Part shown: positions 34,379 through 46,017 of the stretch, piece after piece
Layout: every line of letters starts with the position of its first letter
Numbering within the stretch: position 1 is the first letter of the stretch
Assembly: GCA_947623455.1 (NCBI GenBank)
Contig: OX392536.1
Span: 37,329,465-37,393,464, forward strand
Length of the DNA: 64,000 nt
Source: Mimachlamys varia
Lineage: Eukaryota; Mollusca; Bivalvia; Pectinida; Pectinidae
Direction: 5' to 3'
Program-made: the position numbers and the translations under genes
The notes under the pieces: generated by a model
Databases searched by the model: none
The model's input: only the letters and a program-made list of their open reading frames with translations
What the model was told of the DNA's origin: nothing

Positions 34379-36439
34379 TTATGACGGTGGTTGTTTACAG
34401 AAACAGTACAATTGGAGAGCGTCTTCCTTTACACAGTGGGACTGTTTGCCGTACTTGTTAGTTCTGCTTACGTCTCCTAATAAACGGAGCCTTTGATTAT
34501 TGTCGACTAAGACTGTTGCCTCTAGAAGAGCGTTTCCTGGGATAGTTTCTATTAGCACTAAATATCTCTCCTCCTTTTTTTTCTCGGGCTCCTCAAAGAA
34601 CTGTCGAAATGAGAAAAACTCAACATCACCATTGGCTTTCAGGCCAAGTTCAATTTTTTCGGCATGTTTTACTTGATTTAATGCCAATTTCTCACATAAA
34701 TCATTATGTATATCCAAAAGAATGTTGATTTCATCCACAACGAATGTAGCTATTCTTATGACAACTGGTAAACTAACCGATATTTCTTCAGATGCATAGC
34801 ACGCGCAGTAGTGTTCCGGGACCCCAGCTTGTGCGCAGGACCGGGATTCCGGGATCGGTGAAAAAAGACTGATACCTCTTGCTGACGCAGGTGCCGCAGA
34901 ATTAGAATCATAATTTGAGTTCAAAATATCTTGTAATGTTTCGTGGAAATCGAAATGAGTCGTTAAACGTTGTGAATTGTCTTCCATGTTTTGTACTAAT
35001 GATGGGTATCTGTCTCGGAGTTTAGGCGGAACTGCAATCTGTAGGAGTGGCATTCTCTCTTCGATACGGCCGACGTAAGTGTTACGAATCGAATCTATCC
35101 TCGATCCATGATCGCTCAGAAATATAACAAAAGAATTATCAAAATGTCCATTCTCGTTTATCCACTGAAAAAAATCTTTGAAATCGTCATCTCCTAATTC
35201 AAGAAAATTAACATAATCGTGACTAATTTCATTAAGCCATGTGAAACTGAACCGCAATTTGTGGCTGTAGCGTTTGAAGAATTCCTTTGTATGATTCAGA
35301 GATATAATATGTTTTGGCGTGTTTCCGTAGCACAAGGTTGACGTTTTTTTCAGACCAATTTTCTGATCCTCGAAACCCATTAAAGCGGAGTTGATGAGGG
35401 TGCCTAGAAGGTCCACTTTTTTCACTCCCCGCCAGTACGGCCGCATGTAGTGATCAGTTGGCTGTCTGTCAAACCCTGCTTTGTTCAAGTTGAACATATT
35501 GATGTCTGCATAATCTTCAGAAAACATAGTAGCATACCCAGCCTTCTCCATGGTATACCACACGAATGGGTAACGGTCAAATTTGACGGAAGTGACGTCT
35601 TCGGATGGCAGCTCGTTCGAGAACGCTTTTTTCCCCGTCAACATCGGCACAACATTTGGAAAGGTATTGTCACCCACCTTCATGTGACCTGTGAATTCAA
35701 ATGCTTTCATTTCATTTCGCAGATAGGCGACTGTTTTTGGCAATTTCCTTATAGCTGCTAGTCTGGAAACGGCATCTACACCAAGAATCAGTATACTGAA
35801 TTGGTCATCACTTTCCCGTCGTATTTTCCGAGTTTCTTCAACTGTCCTTGAATCGATTTGATAATGCATCACATCGTATACATTCCTAGAACTAGAATCT
35901 GTACATTTAACGCGGAAATAATCGCCAGTCACCCTTGTGGGTTCTTCCAGCTTCACTCCCGGTTCAAAGTCTACATAGTCGTCATTACCTTTTTGTCTTT
36001 TTACCACGCTGTACACGCACGTGACTCCCGCTAGGTGGTGCTGTTGGATGGCCGATTTGTTGTACTGGAGATAACCATCGTCATTCACAAACACGAGGGT
36101 GGGGTTGTCATCACATTTTATCTTATTCGGATGCCAGTCAAATTGCTTGATAGATTCGTCGAAAGGATTAACTTTGGGAATGATACACTTGCCGTAAACA
36201 TTTTCATTTGTGAATGTAAATCTCGGTGTGAGCGTATAGCTTGACATCATATACATAACAAAACTAAAAGAGACTGTTATTAAAATTAACTTCCGGTTCC
36301 GTTGTTGTGACTTCCGCTTTCCGGTTAATATCGACCTCATATTGTCGCAGATAAATAGCCATATAATATAGAAGGATTGCAGGATGATGAATGGGATTTC
36401 GGTAAAGATGTACCCATTGGAGGAATTGTGGGTCATCAT
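34379..36439 (-). CDS. DUF229-type alkaline-phosphatase/sulfatase-fold membrane protein, copy B
   Basis: Predicted 686 aa from the first ATG of ATGATG at 36439, or 685 from the second. It is collinear with copy A with 31 substitutions and no gap, about 95% identity. Twelve of these changes fall in the first 66 residues, which hold the cytoplasmic tail and anchor, while the stretch from the nucleophile-region motif LILGVDAVSR to the segment before SDHGSR is unchanged. All motifs of copy A are intact, including LILGVDAVSR, ISHD, SDHGSR and the Cys-rich EHYCACY. The open frame extends upstream across the splice acceptor (tttttcag, exon from 36498) without an ATG. The AATAAA region of copy A is not shared; downstream sequence is replaced by the ORF1 relic. 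It is likely functional because of the conserved frame and promoter; activity is untested. Confidence 0.92.
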   Translation of the reverse strand: MMTHNSSNGYIFTEIPFIILQSFYIIWLFICDNMRSILTGKRKSQQRNRKLILITVSFSFVMYMMSSYTLTPRFTFTNENVYGKCIIPKVNPFDESIKQFDWHPNKIKCDDNPTLVFVNDDGYLQYNKSAIQQHHLAGVTCVYSVVKRQKGNDDYVDFEPGVKLEEPTRVTGDYFRVKCTDSSSRNVYDVMHYQIDSRTVEETRKIRRESDDQFSILILGVDAVSRLAAIRKLPKTVAYLRNEMKAFEFTGHMKVGDNTFPNVVPMLTGKKAFSNELPSEDVTSVKFDRYPFVWYTMEKAGYATMFSEDYADINMFNLNKAGFDRQPTDHYMRPYWRGVKKVDLLGTLINSALMGFEDQKIGLKKTSTLCYGNTPKHIISLNHTKEFFKRYSHKLRFSFTWLNEISHDYVNFLELGDDDFKDFFQWINENGHFDNSFVIFLSDHGSRIDSIRNTYVGRIEERMPLLQIAVPPKLRDRYPSLVQNMEDNSQRLTTHFDFHETLQDILNSNYDSNSAAPASARGISLFSPIPESRSCAQAGVPEHYCACYASEEISVSLPVVIRIATFVVDEINILLDIHNDLCEKLALNQVKHAEKIELGLKANGDVEFFSFRQFFEEPEKKKEERYLVLIETIPGNALLEATVLVDNNQRLRLLGDVSRTNKYGKQSHCVKEDALQLYCFCKQPPS

Positions 36440-36849
36440 GACGAAGGAGCTGGTCTGCAGGGCTGGCACGAATGACGCGGGAAATTCAGGCGTTAATGCT
36501 GAAAAATAATTCACAAAATGAACTCAAATGAATTTAATAACAAAACAAACTTCTACCATAATACTTAATGTGTAAGGAAAGGTCCCAGAAGCTTTGACAT
36601 CGGACCTTTTAGACCAGTTCACCTTCATATATGTATACTGGAACAGGTATTATATGACCTCCTATATATAAAAAGACTGTTTAACTTCCTGTATTAACTC
36701 ATAAAACCACACTGATCACTGCCAGATGTTTCAATCAGTACAAAATGTCATAGTTTCCGGTATTTTATTTTAATTCGTAATTATCAAAAACGTAATGGAC
36801 GGTCAAAGTTGTAAAAAGCGAAAACTTCCAAATATATTGTAAATTAATT

Positions 36850-37020
36850 TACTTTTAACTGAATGTCTTCAACAATTGCGCAGGAGTTTTATTATTGGAG
36901 GAAACCGGAGTACCCGGAGAAACCCAACGTAGTCTAGCAGGTTACTCTCTGATCAGGGAATCGAACCCCGGCTGCCATGGTGAAAGGTAAGTGCGCTATC
37001 CACTGTATCATATCCCTACC
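36850..37020 (-). mobile_element. Partly deleted SINE shared with DUF229-A
   Basis: ggagtacccggagaaaccca, ctgatcagggaatcgaaccc and aagtgcgctatccactgta align with the SINE at 15354-15593, including a shared ctgatcaggg insertion-like segment. The 3' tail is deleted. Confidence 0.82.
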
Positions 37021-37218
37021 GCAAGCCACCTATGTCTAACCGGACGGTCTCAATATTGTACAAAGACAATACACATACCAGACAAACAAAGTAATTCGTA
37101 AATTAAAGAAGTCTTAACATCCTTCAACCTTATCTGTCCTAAACTACCCGCCAAAATAAGAAAGTGTCAAACTTAATTTTCAATAAATCTCTCAGAAATG
37201 CGGTCATGTTAATGTATA

Positions 37219-38215
37219 TGTGGCGAAAATAGGCCTTACCTTAACGTGATATCTCCATGTGTGTAAATATCCGGACATGTGCTTTTATTATTGTTACTAT
37301 CGTGGTCAGTTAGATGTTTGACAGTACTGATCCTTATTGTTTAAGCGTTACAATGATTAATGTTTATGATCACCGCCAGGAGTCGTTACATCTAGATTTT
37401 CCTATAAAAGGCCGAGCAGACGAATTGAGAAGAGCATTCTTGGTAAGCACGTCGTACTGTTAATATCGCAGTGTTAATTTCGGTTTGAACTCAGAGAGAT
37501 AGAGGTGACTGAATAAGTCTTTCCTTGATCTGTTTTCATTCCAGGGTTTTTAGAGTGCTTCGACTCTAGATAGGATACAGCTATCGGTGTTCCGAGCTTC
37601 ATTGCTCATAGCTACTGTACAGTACCTGTGTCGCGAGCATTACGATAGGTCGCGAGCTATAAGATAGTCGCGAGTATACTGCAGCTCACGACTACTGTAG
37701 TAGGTCGTGTGTGCTCATGACCATTAGGTCGTGAGTTGTCTTAGCGCTGTGTAGCCTGTGTTGATGTGTAGTGTGGTTACGACACACTCATAACCACGGC
37801 CCGAGTGTACGTAGCACAGGGTATTGACGTTGGTCGTGACACGGTGGTCGGCGACATAGGCAACAGTGTTTCATTTAGGGCATTAACAGCAAGCAGCTGT
37901 ATAGTGTACATACCTTATAATTTCTATCATATACCTTGAGTTATTTTATGTCTCACCAGTCTCGTTTGTACCTGTGTGTGCGAGTATAGGATAACTCTGC
38001 ATGTTAGTGTTTCGTCGCCCTTGTCAAAGTCCTGTTTAGAAGTTACCAGCGAGGCACGCTGTGACAGTCTGTACATGTATATAATGCTTAGCGTTACTAG
38101 GGAGTAACACATATCTGTAAATTTTGGCTGCTGTAGTATAGTTAGTTGTTAGCTACCATATTAGTCCAGTACAGGGACCCAAGTATAACTTGGTACGAAC
38201 CCCCGACACGTTACA
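37219..38215 (+). mobile_element. Solo LTR (Gypsy-like), 997 bp, in DUF229-B intron
   Basis: The element starts TGTGGCGAAAATAGG and ends ACACGTTACA, flanked on both sides by TATA (37215-37218 and 38216-38219), a 4-bp target-site duplication. An internal promoter is visible: ctataaaaggccgagcagac at about 37403 with a start expected about 30 bp downstream. No primer-binding site, polypurine tract, gag-pol or second LTR follows, so it is a solo LTR left by recombination. It lies antisense to the host gene. Gypsy-like placement is inferred from the TG...CA ends, TSD size and LTR length. Confidence 0.75.
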
Positions 38216-38302
38216 TATATATCAAATTGTTATATAATTCAACAGAATGCATGTACAAATGAAAAATACGATAGAAAAAGAAAGGAAGAAAGATAACTGA
38301 CC

Positions 38303-38435
38303 TTTAGTAACTGCAGTCAACTAGACCTGTCAGACGTAGGTGAACATCGTTATCAGAGTCACAGCTCAAAATGGTTCAGCTAGGGACACTGAAAGAATAG
38401 ACGAAACACTTCCTTTTATAAATCAGCAAACAGTG
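38303..38435 (-). promoter_or_regulatory. Promoter and non-coding first exon of DUF229-B
   Basis: The TATA region (ttttataaatc, 38414-38424) and the adjoining acgaaacacttcc and gcaaacagtg blocks match gene A. The leader retains agctagggacactgaaagaa. The donor differs from copy A's (gtcagt instead of gtaagt) and lies elsewhere in the exon. Confidence 0.58.
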
Positions 38436-38697
38436 TTCTGCTGTGAAATCATATCGTATTGCGGAAATTAGATTAAAACAATGTGTGCTGGAGAGTTTTA
38501 AATTTCCTTTTATATGCAGTGTATAGAAAGTCATGTATATATATACATGGATCAGTACAATTTCAACGTGCAAACCTATAATTATCTCATTTATTTATTT
38601 CATGTACGTACGAAAAAATGAAACAAAGTAAGCAACTTGAGATTAAGGCAAAAACTGACTCTCCTCAGCTTGTCACCTCGATCTTTACTTAAACTAT

Positions 38698-39330
38698 GAC
38701 CAACACGGACAGATTATTACTAGACTGCATGATAAACGTGACGATTTCGATTTTCCGATTATAAACTTTTCCTTTCTTAATAGTTACATCACTGTTTCTC
38801 CATCCTATGGCGTTTACATATGGCAGTTGATTCGTTATCATATGGCTTGCTTTGAATAGCTTCTTATGAACAAACATATGGCACATGGAATGAGAGATGT
38901 AAGTTGATAAAATTTATTAAGTTTTTTGGTTGCTATCTTGGTCGCATTGAGAAATATTCTATATCCTTGCGTGATATGAAGATGGACGTTTCAATAGTAT
39001 GCCTGCATGCTGTGATTGAGCAGTATGCCCCATTTCTCACTTTGATGCCATATATTTACTTGAATTAGACCTAGATTTATATGGCGGTTGGCGTCGATGA
39101 AGCAGAAGACGCAATACTCTCCAGGAACACCTGGGCCTATGCTCTTGTACTTTTACGAGGGTCTCCGTGTAAATCTTTCCTTCGTTCATGTATTGTCTCT
39201 AGTTTAATCAACATCCTCCGGGAGACCGTCCATATCCCACAAACTTACATATGGATGTCACAATACAGGTCGACATACTTTTATATTGATTTAACATCAG
39301 ACTCATGTACTGTCATCTTCAAATAGGATT
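38698..39330 (+). pseudogene. 3' end of a non-LTR reverse transcriptase plus 3' UTR, decayed
   Basis: The frame from 38698 reads TRLHDKRDDFDFPIINFSFL (38719 on), then PSYGVYIWQLIRYHMACFE, followed by a TAG. This is the C-terminal signature (KLYDKRDDFNFP, YGVYxSQLIRY) of a LINE RT family common in bivalves. The 3' UTR carries gtcgatgaagcagaagacgc. Related copies lie at about 52980-53310, 57440-57690 and 58800-59410. Confidence 0.78.
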
Positions 39331-39667
39331 AATAGTTAGGCAATTTTATAGATTGGAAGTAAATCTTTAGAGTGGGTACACAGATATATGACAGAAGGGC
39401 TGGGCACACTAATACACATACATATAGGTCTCAAAAGTAATAGCATGCATGTTCCAATTGAACTTGATCCGAACATCCAAATGTTAGTTGGATGTGTATT
39501 ACTTAAAACAAATGTAATAACGGGAACGTAGACAAAGACATTTCACCCATTTAAGGGCGATCTACTCCTTTATCAAAACCGGAACATAACAGTTTACGAT
39601 ATACAGCATATAACGTAGAGACACAGTCACTAGGAACGAAACGTACAATCAAAACTTTATTTATACA

Positions 39668-40280
39668 AAGCTACTACAGTTATATCAAATGTGCTTTGTA
39701 ATAGCATATCCCCTGGGTAAGCTTCTTACAGAGGCCAATTATAGTAATTAGAATATAAGTAATATCAAATGTGCTATTGTAATAGCAAAGCTTCTTACCG
39801 AATGTCAATTATAGTAATTGTTATATCAGTTATATCAAATGTGCTATTGTGATAGCATATCCTCTAGACAAGCTTCTCACCGAATGCCAATTAAAGTAAT
39901 TAGAATATAAGTAATATCAAAAGTGCTATTGTAATAGCAAAGCTTCGTACCGAATGCCAGTTATAGTAATTGTAATATCAGTTATATCAAATGTGCTATT
40001 GTGATAGCATATCCTCTAGACAAGCTTCTTACCGAGGTCAATTAGTAATTAGAATATAAGTAATATCAAAAGTGCTATTGTAATAGCAAAGCTTCGTACC
40101 GAATGCCAGTTATAGTAATTGTAATATCAGTAATATCAAATGTGCTATTGTGATAGCATATCCTCTAGACAAGCTTCTTACCGAGGCCAATTAGTAATTA
40201 GAATATAAGTAATATTAAAAGTGCTATTGTAATAGTATATCCCCTTGGCAAGCTTCTCACCGAGGCCAATTATAGTGAAT
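39668..40280. repeat. About 150-bp tandem repeat of two alternating half-units
   Basis: atcaaatgtgctattgtgat, agcatatcctctagacaagc and a shorter partner with aaagcttcgtaccgaatgcc alternate. cctctaga recurs at 39861, 40013 and 40162 (spacings 152 and 149). About 4 dimers are present. Confidence 0.88.
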
Positions 40281-40389
40281 AATAAATCTTGGATGTGAAA
40301 AATCATGTGAAGTGATACTGAAAATCTGAATGATTAAGTATGAGAAATAGATATCGTGTAGGCACGGCGCAAAAATATTTACAAGTGAC

Positions 40390-41290
40390 TAGTGTATCTG
40401 TCGGTATGTATGTGTATATAATACACCAGCACCGGCGGAGGTAGGCAAACACAAGATTTATTATGTCTTATCTTAGAGCAGGCCTAGGTCGCACCTGTAC
40501 TAACTAGACCTGTTTCACCATTCATGATGTAGAAATTAAAACAGTCTTAGGGGATAATTAGAAATAAAATAAATTTTTTACCATTTTCACAATTCGAAAC
40601 AACATTTATATCTTGTATATTTGTTGTATGTTGATACGTAAATCCATGTTCTGTTTCGTCTTTAAAAAAACAGTGTAATTGTTTTAGGTATTTATAGAAA
40701 GGGTTCCTTTTTTCACCGAAGTACTGTTTCAAATTTATTTGGCTTTTCAATTCAAATGTTACCATGCAATTCGAAAAGATCTTCTATCTACAAATCTAAA
40801 GGTAACGTGCTAAATGAGAAAATGTGTCCATGACCTAGCAGGTAAATTAAATCATCGTACTGGAGTACAGGTTGTTGTAAGAATGTTATCAACGTGTGTG
40901 TTCACTGGTATCTTCATCAATATCTGAAAAAAACGATAGTAAAGCAGTGGGACCCAACAATTCTTAACTCAAGTTTTTGCTTGGTAATAAGCTAGGCTGT
41001 AGTTGCTTTTCTTTTGTGCGAATATGTCAGTGGATGATGAAACCTAAATAATGTATATGTTCTGTTTCGTCCTTTTGGTAAAAATAGTGTCATTTTTTAC
41101 AGTTGTTAATGGAAATGTTTCCTTCTTTTTCCGCCAACTACTGTTTTTTTATCCTAGTACCCTTTCATGGTACACTTGTTTTACCATCTTAGAACTTAAT
41201 TGATCTATTAATTAATTTGGTCGTTTTCGACTCATATGCACTGTGCGCGTATGAACTGAATTTTGATTATGTACAGTGTGATTGAATTAA
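40390..41290. repeat. Block B copy of segmentally duplicated non-coding DNA
   Basis: It aligns with 22010-23060 in the same orientation: ggcaaacacaagatttatta, tgtactaactagacctgttt, tgatgaaac, atgttctgtttcgt and tggtcgttttcg. The SINE at 22381-22630 is absent here. No coding frame is preserved in either copy. Confidence 0.85.
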
Positions 41291-41396
41291 GGTCCAGCAC
41301 AGATTACGGGAGAAAAGCGGATGAAAAATAGGAACTATTAACGAAATTTTTCGCGTGTCTCATGTTTGTCAATTAAGCAATACTGTAAAAGTTAAC

Positions 41397-43461
41397 CAAG
41401 CCCAGGTCAAAGTAAGCCTAGCATATAACGTATATCACATACCCGTAACCAAGCCCAGGTCAAGGTAAACCTAGCATATAACGTATATCACATACCCGTC
41501 ACCAAGCCAAGGTCAAAGTAAATCTAGCATATAACGTATATCACATACCCGTAACCAAGCCCAGGTCAAAGTAATCCTAGCATATAACGTATATCACATA
41601 CCCGTAACCAAGCCCAGGTCAAAGTAAGCCTAGCATATAACGTATATCACATACCCGTAACCAAGCCCAGGTCAAAGTAATCCTAGCATATAACGTATAT
41701 CACATACCCGTAACCAAGCCCAGGTCAAAGTAAGCCTAGCATATAACGTATATCACATACCCGTAACCAAGCCCAGGTCAAAGTGAACCTAGCATATAAC
41801 GTATATCACATACCCGTAACTAAGCCCAGGTCAAGGTAAACCTAGCATATAACGTATATCACATACCCGTAACCAAGCCCAGGTCAAAGTGAACCTAGCA
41901 TATAACGTATATCACATACCCGTAACCAAGCCCAGGTCAAAGTTAGCCTAGCATATAACGTATATCACATACCCGTAACCAAGCCCAGGTCAAAGTAATC
42001 CTAGCATATAACGTATATCACATACCCGTAACCAAGCCCAGGTCAAAGTAAATCTAGCATATAACGTATATCACATACCCGAAACCAAGCCCAGGTCAAA
42101 GTGAACCTAGCATATAACGTATATCACATACCCGTAACCAAGCCCAGGTCAAAGTAATCCTAGCATATAACGTATATCACATACCCGTAAACAAGCCCAG
42201 GTCAAAGTAATCCTAGCATATAACGTATATCACATACCCGAAACCAAGCCCAGGTCAAAGTGAACCTAGCATATAACGTATATCACATTCCCGTAACCAA
42301 GCCCAGGTCAAAATAATCCTAGCATATAACGTATATCACATACCCGTAAACAAGCCCAGGTCAAAGTAATCCTAGCATATAACGTATATCACATACCCGA
42401 AACCAAGCCCAGGTCAAAGTGAACCTAGCATATAACGTATATCACATACCCGTAACCAAGCCCAGGTCAAAGTAATCCTAGCATATAACGTATATCACAT
42501 ACCCGTAACCAAGCCCAGGTCAAAGTAAGCCTAGCATATAACGTATATCACATACCCGTAACCAAGCCCAGGTCAAAGTAATCCTAACATATAACGTATA
42601 TCACATACCCGTAACCAAGCCCAGGTCAAAGTAAGCCTAGCATATAACGTATATCACATACCCGTAACCAAGCCCAGGTCAAAGTAATCCTAACATATAA
42701 CGTATATCACATACCCGTTACCAAGCCCAGGTCAAAGTAATCCTAGCATATAACGTATATCACATACCCGTAACCAAGCCCAGGTCAAAGTAAACCTAGC
42801 ATATAACGTATATCACATACCCGTAACCAAGCCCAGGTCAAAGTTAGCCTAGCATATAACGTATATCACATACCCGTAACCAAGCCCAGGTCAAAGTAAA
42901 CCTAGCATATAACGTATATCACATACCCGTAACCAAGCCCAGGTCAAGGTAATCCTAGCATATAACGTATATCACATACCCGTAACCAAGCCCAGGTCAA
43001 AGTAATCCTAACATATAACGTATATCACATACCCGTAACCAAGCCCAGGTCAAGGTAATCCTAGCATATAACGTATATCACATACCCGTAACCAAGCCCA
43101 GGTCAAAGTAAACCTAGCATATAACGTATATCACATACCCGTAACCAAGCCCAGGTCAAAATAATCCTAGCATATAACGTATATCACATACCCGTAACCA
43201 AGCCCAGGTCAAAGTAAACCTAGCATATAACGTATATCACATACCCGTAACCAAGCCCAGGTCAAAGTGAACCTAGCATATAACGTATATCACATACCCG
43301 TAACCAAGCCCAGGTCAAAATAATCCTAGCATATAACGTATATCACATACCCGTAACCAAGCCCAGGTCAAAATAATCCTAGCATATAACGTATATCACA
43401 TACCCGTTACCAAGCCCAGGTCAAAGTAAATCTAGCATATAACGTATATCACATACCCGTA
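41397..43461. repeat. 53-bp tandem repeat, about 39 copies
   Basis: The unit is caagcccaggtcaaagtaag, cctagcatataacgtatatc, acatacccgtaac with a 53-bp period and very low divergence. Variation is concentrated at gt(aag/aat/gaa/aaa)cctag and at accc(gta/gaa/gtt)ac. A single related unit is found at 25213-25258 in block A. Confidence 0.97.
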
Positions 43462-43467
43462 ACTACC

Positions 43468-43720
43468 ATGGCCGGAAACAGCCTGACAAAACACACATCT
43501 AATATGCAGGTGACTAGTGCATGAACACATTTTGGAAAAATATGTTCATGTTCAAATCTCATATATATTAGATGTGTCAGGTGTACATGCACACATTTTA
43601 TTGTTAGGGTTAGGATTAGAAAAAAATGTGTGCATGTACACTTGCCACACCTAACATTAAGTACAAGTCACCTGCATATTACATACTAGATGAGTGATTT
43701 GTCAGGCCGTCTTCGGCCAT
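43468..43720. mobile_element. Fold-back element with nested hairpin
   Basis: Left arm atggccggaaacagcctgac and tctaatatgcaggtgact are mirrored by agtcacctgcatattacata and gtcaggccgtcttcggccat. An inner inverted pair, tgtacatgcacacatttt and aaaatgtgtgcatgtaca, surrounds gttagggttagg. It abuts the end of the 53-bp array. No coding frame. Confidence 0.85.
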
Positions 43721-46017
43721 CGTACATAATTATAACCGAACACTTTCGTTGTCGCGAGCACTTATCAGATACGTGAATTTAAATGCAATTACAAGCTGAC
43801 CTGTGTTGTCACGCATTTAGTGCCCTATCCGCGGGGCCTTGATATGGTGTACATGTATATGTGTTTGGTAAAATTTGGTAAAGATATGCCCTCGCTAAGG
43901 AAAGTGCATCTAGTGACCACGTGGACTGTTCAATAGTGACTGAGCTTATTTATTTCGTCCTTTCTTATATTTTCTTATACACTTATATACATTTACTCTT
44001 AATAAAATGTGTCATTTGAATAAATAAAGATAAGAGTTTCTATAAATACTTTGTGTTTATTTTTAAACATTATCTAAGTCACAGAAATCAGAAAATTGTT
44101 TCCTTTTATTCACATAATCTACATATAAGCTACGAATAAAAAGTGTAAAACAATAACCCTTTTTTAATCGTTGATATGTACATGACGCAACATAACGTTT
44201 CATAAACCTAGATCCCACTTTTATTGTCATTACAATAATGTTTTCTGGCACTAGACATACGTACGATAGTAAATGAACTCTTCACAAATGCAGTACATAT
44301 CAACATCAATGTTTTAAACCCCAAGTTATGATCAATAGACAATGTAGAGATTCAATGTAAAATACTGTAATATGATATTAACACGGAACTGACACAGCCT
44401 CCGGAGTCCCAATACAGAAACATTCAACTGACTTTTCAAACGGAAGCTGCTAAGATAAGCGCATGCGCATAGCCCCATAGGGTTCAGGTACAACGTAAGT
44501 CTCGCTTAAATGTTATCTGTTTCTCTTTGTTGTCTGTGTGTTTGTAAACATTATTGATATCTTTGTGTAGCGTTCGGTAGTTTGCTGTAGGTATATGAAG
44601 ACAGAATTCATGGATACGTTTGAACAATTTCAACGAAATCAACGAAAATAAATCGTAAATGGTTCTGCTTCGAAATAACAAGACAAGATATATATAATAC
44701 AGACGATATCCTTACAGACCAGACTAATGGACACACAGACTACAACATGTAGACGATCCAGCCTGATTACACGGCCACACTCAGCTAGCCCCGGTGTCCT
44801 ATAAGGCATTTAACGATAACTAATCAACTGTAAAACAGCTCTTTGTTTACACAACAGTAATTGTTATCAGTGATCGTGTTGTACGGAAACGAACAGCTTT
44901 GTTAGGTCTGCAGGAAATCATTTTGGTAACATTTAACTAAGCTCGCACCATGGTCTTGTTTAGTCATGTTTCCTGTTGGTGGATATATATATTATAAAGC
45001 ATTGTTCTTTGATGAATTCATACTTAATGTAAACAGGCAACAACAACCCGAGTGCCACTTAAAATTGCATTATATGTGAATAATTATATTGACCAAACAA
45101 AAACAAGTTGTGTCAACCCGATTTGAAAAGAGACAGACTCTCGTCACATACAGATCGAGTTACATGTGTTACACAGTTCTGAGTATACAGCGATATATCA
45201 GACATTTCCTATAAATGTAAACAGCAAGGTATAGAAGAATTGATATACGGTATTATAATGCAGGAAATATTTACATGAATATCAAAACAAATTGTGTTTA
45301 AAATGCTGTTTTGAGACTCACATTTTCTGTGCGGCCTTGTGCAAAATGGTCGTCAGTGGGAGCAATAATCCTCGCCGAGTGGTTAAAAACCTGTAACGGT
45401 TGACCCAGAGTTGATCAATTGCATGACATTTTATCTGCCAAGTACGCTGTAGTACAAAGTTTAAAAAACTTTAACGAAGCGAACGAATAAAGAGCCCGCG
45501 TTTCAAAATATTAACAAAGCGCACTGGTGAGTAATCAGTACTGTGTATTGCACGCAACAATATCATGGCACCATGATTTTAGGACTCACACAACTAAATA
45601 ATTTCCTATATACTATTACTTAGCATTCGAGCTAATAACTTTAATATTTGAAGTTCAAAACTAGTGACAACTTTCTACATTCACAGATGCATATATGCCA
45701 AAGGCTTCACAGGGTGTTTTATGAGCAATTTCGGGGCTTTTAGGCGTCTGTGTCGGACAACCGGAAATTTACATGTCAAACCAGTGAAATTGGTTCCTTC
45801 TGATATCTGATTCTATATCAATCCGCCATCACAAATCAAAATCTACCAAAAGCATATATTTTTGTAAAGTTAAATGAAATATAATTTCCTACTGCAGCAT
45901 ACATTTAGGTTTTAAAATATTTAATTACTGCACTACCTTTCTTTATAGAACCCAACGCTAAAATTTACATTTTACGGACATTTTGTTATTCTACAGGTAA
46001 TAGACATAGAGGATGTC
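43721..46017. other. Anonymous DNA; first 230 bp belong to block B of the duplication
   Basis: 43790-43955 aligns with about 25290-25460 (gccctatccgcggggccttg, ggactgttcaatagtgact). The rest shows no gene. Confidence 0.5.

Larger units (their letters stand above)
36499..38301 (-). other. Intron 1 of DUF229-B (predicted)
   Basis: A donor at 38301 (taaag|gtcagt, minus strand) and the acceptor before 36498 predict an intron of about 1.8 kb. It contains the old shared SINE (36850-37020) and the solo LTR (37219-38215). Without the LTR it would be about 0.8 kb, matching the 0.87-kb intron of copy A. Confidence 0.5.

Noticed and set aside
41397..43461. Possible CRISPR array
   Set aside because: The 53-bp units are contiguous with no unique spacers, and the context is eukaryotic. 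The same applies to the 19-, 25-, 44- and 66-bp arrays.
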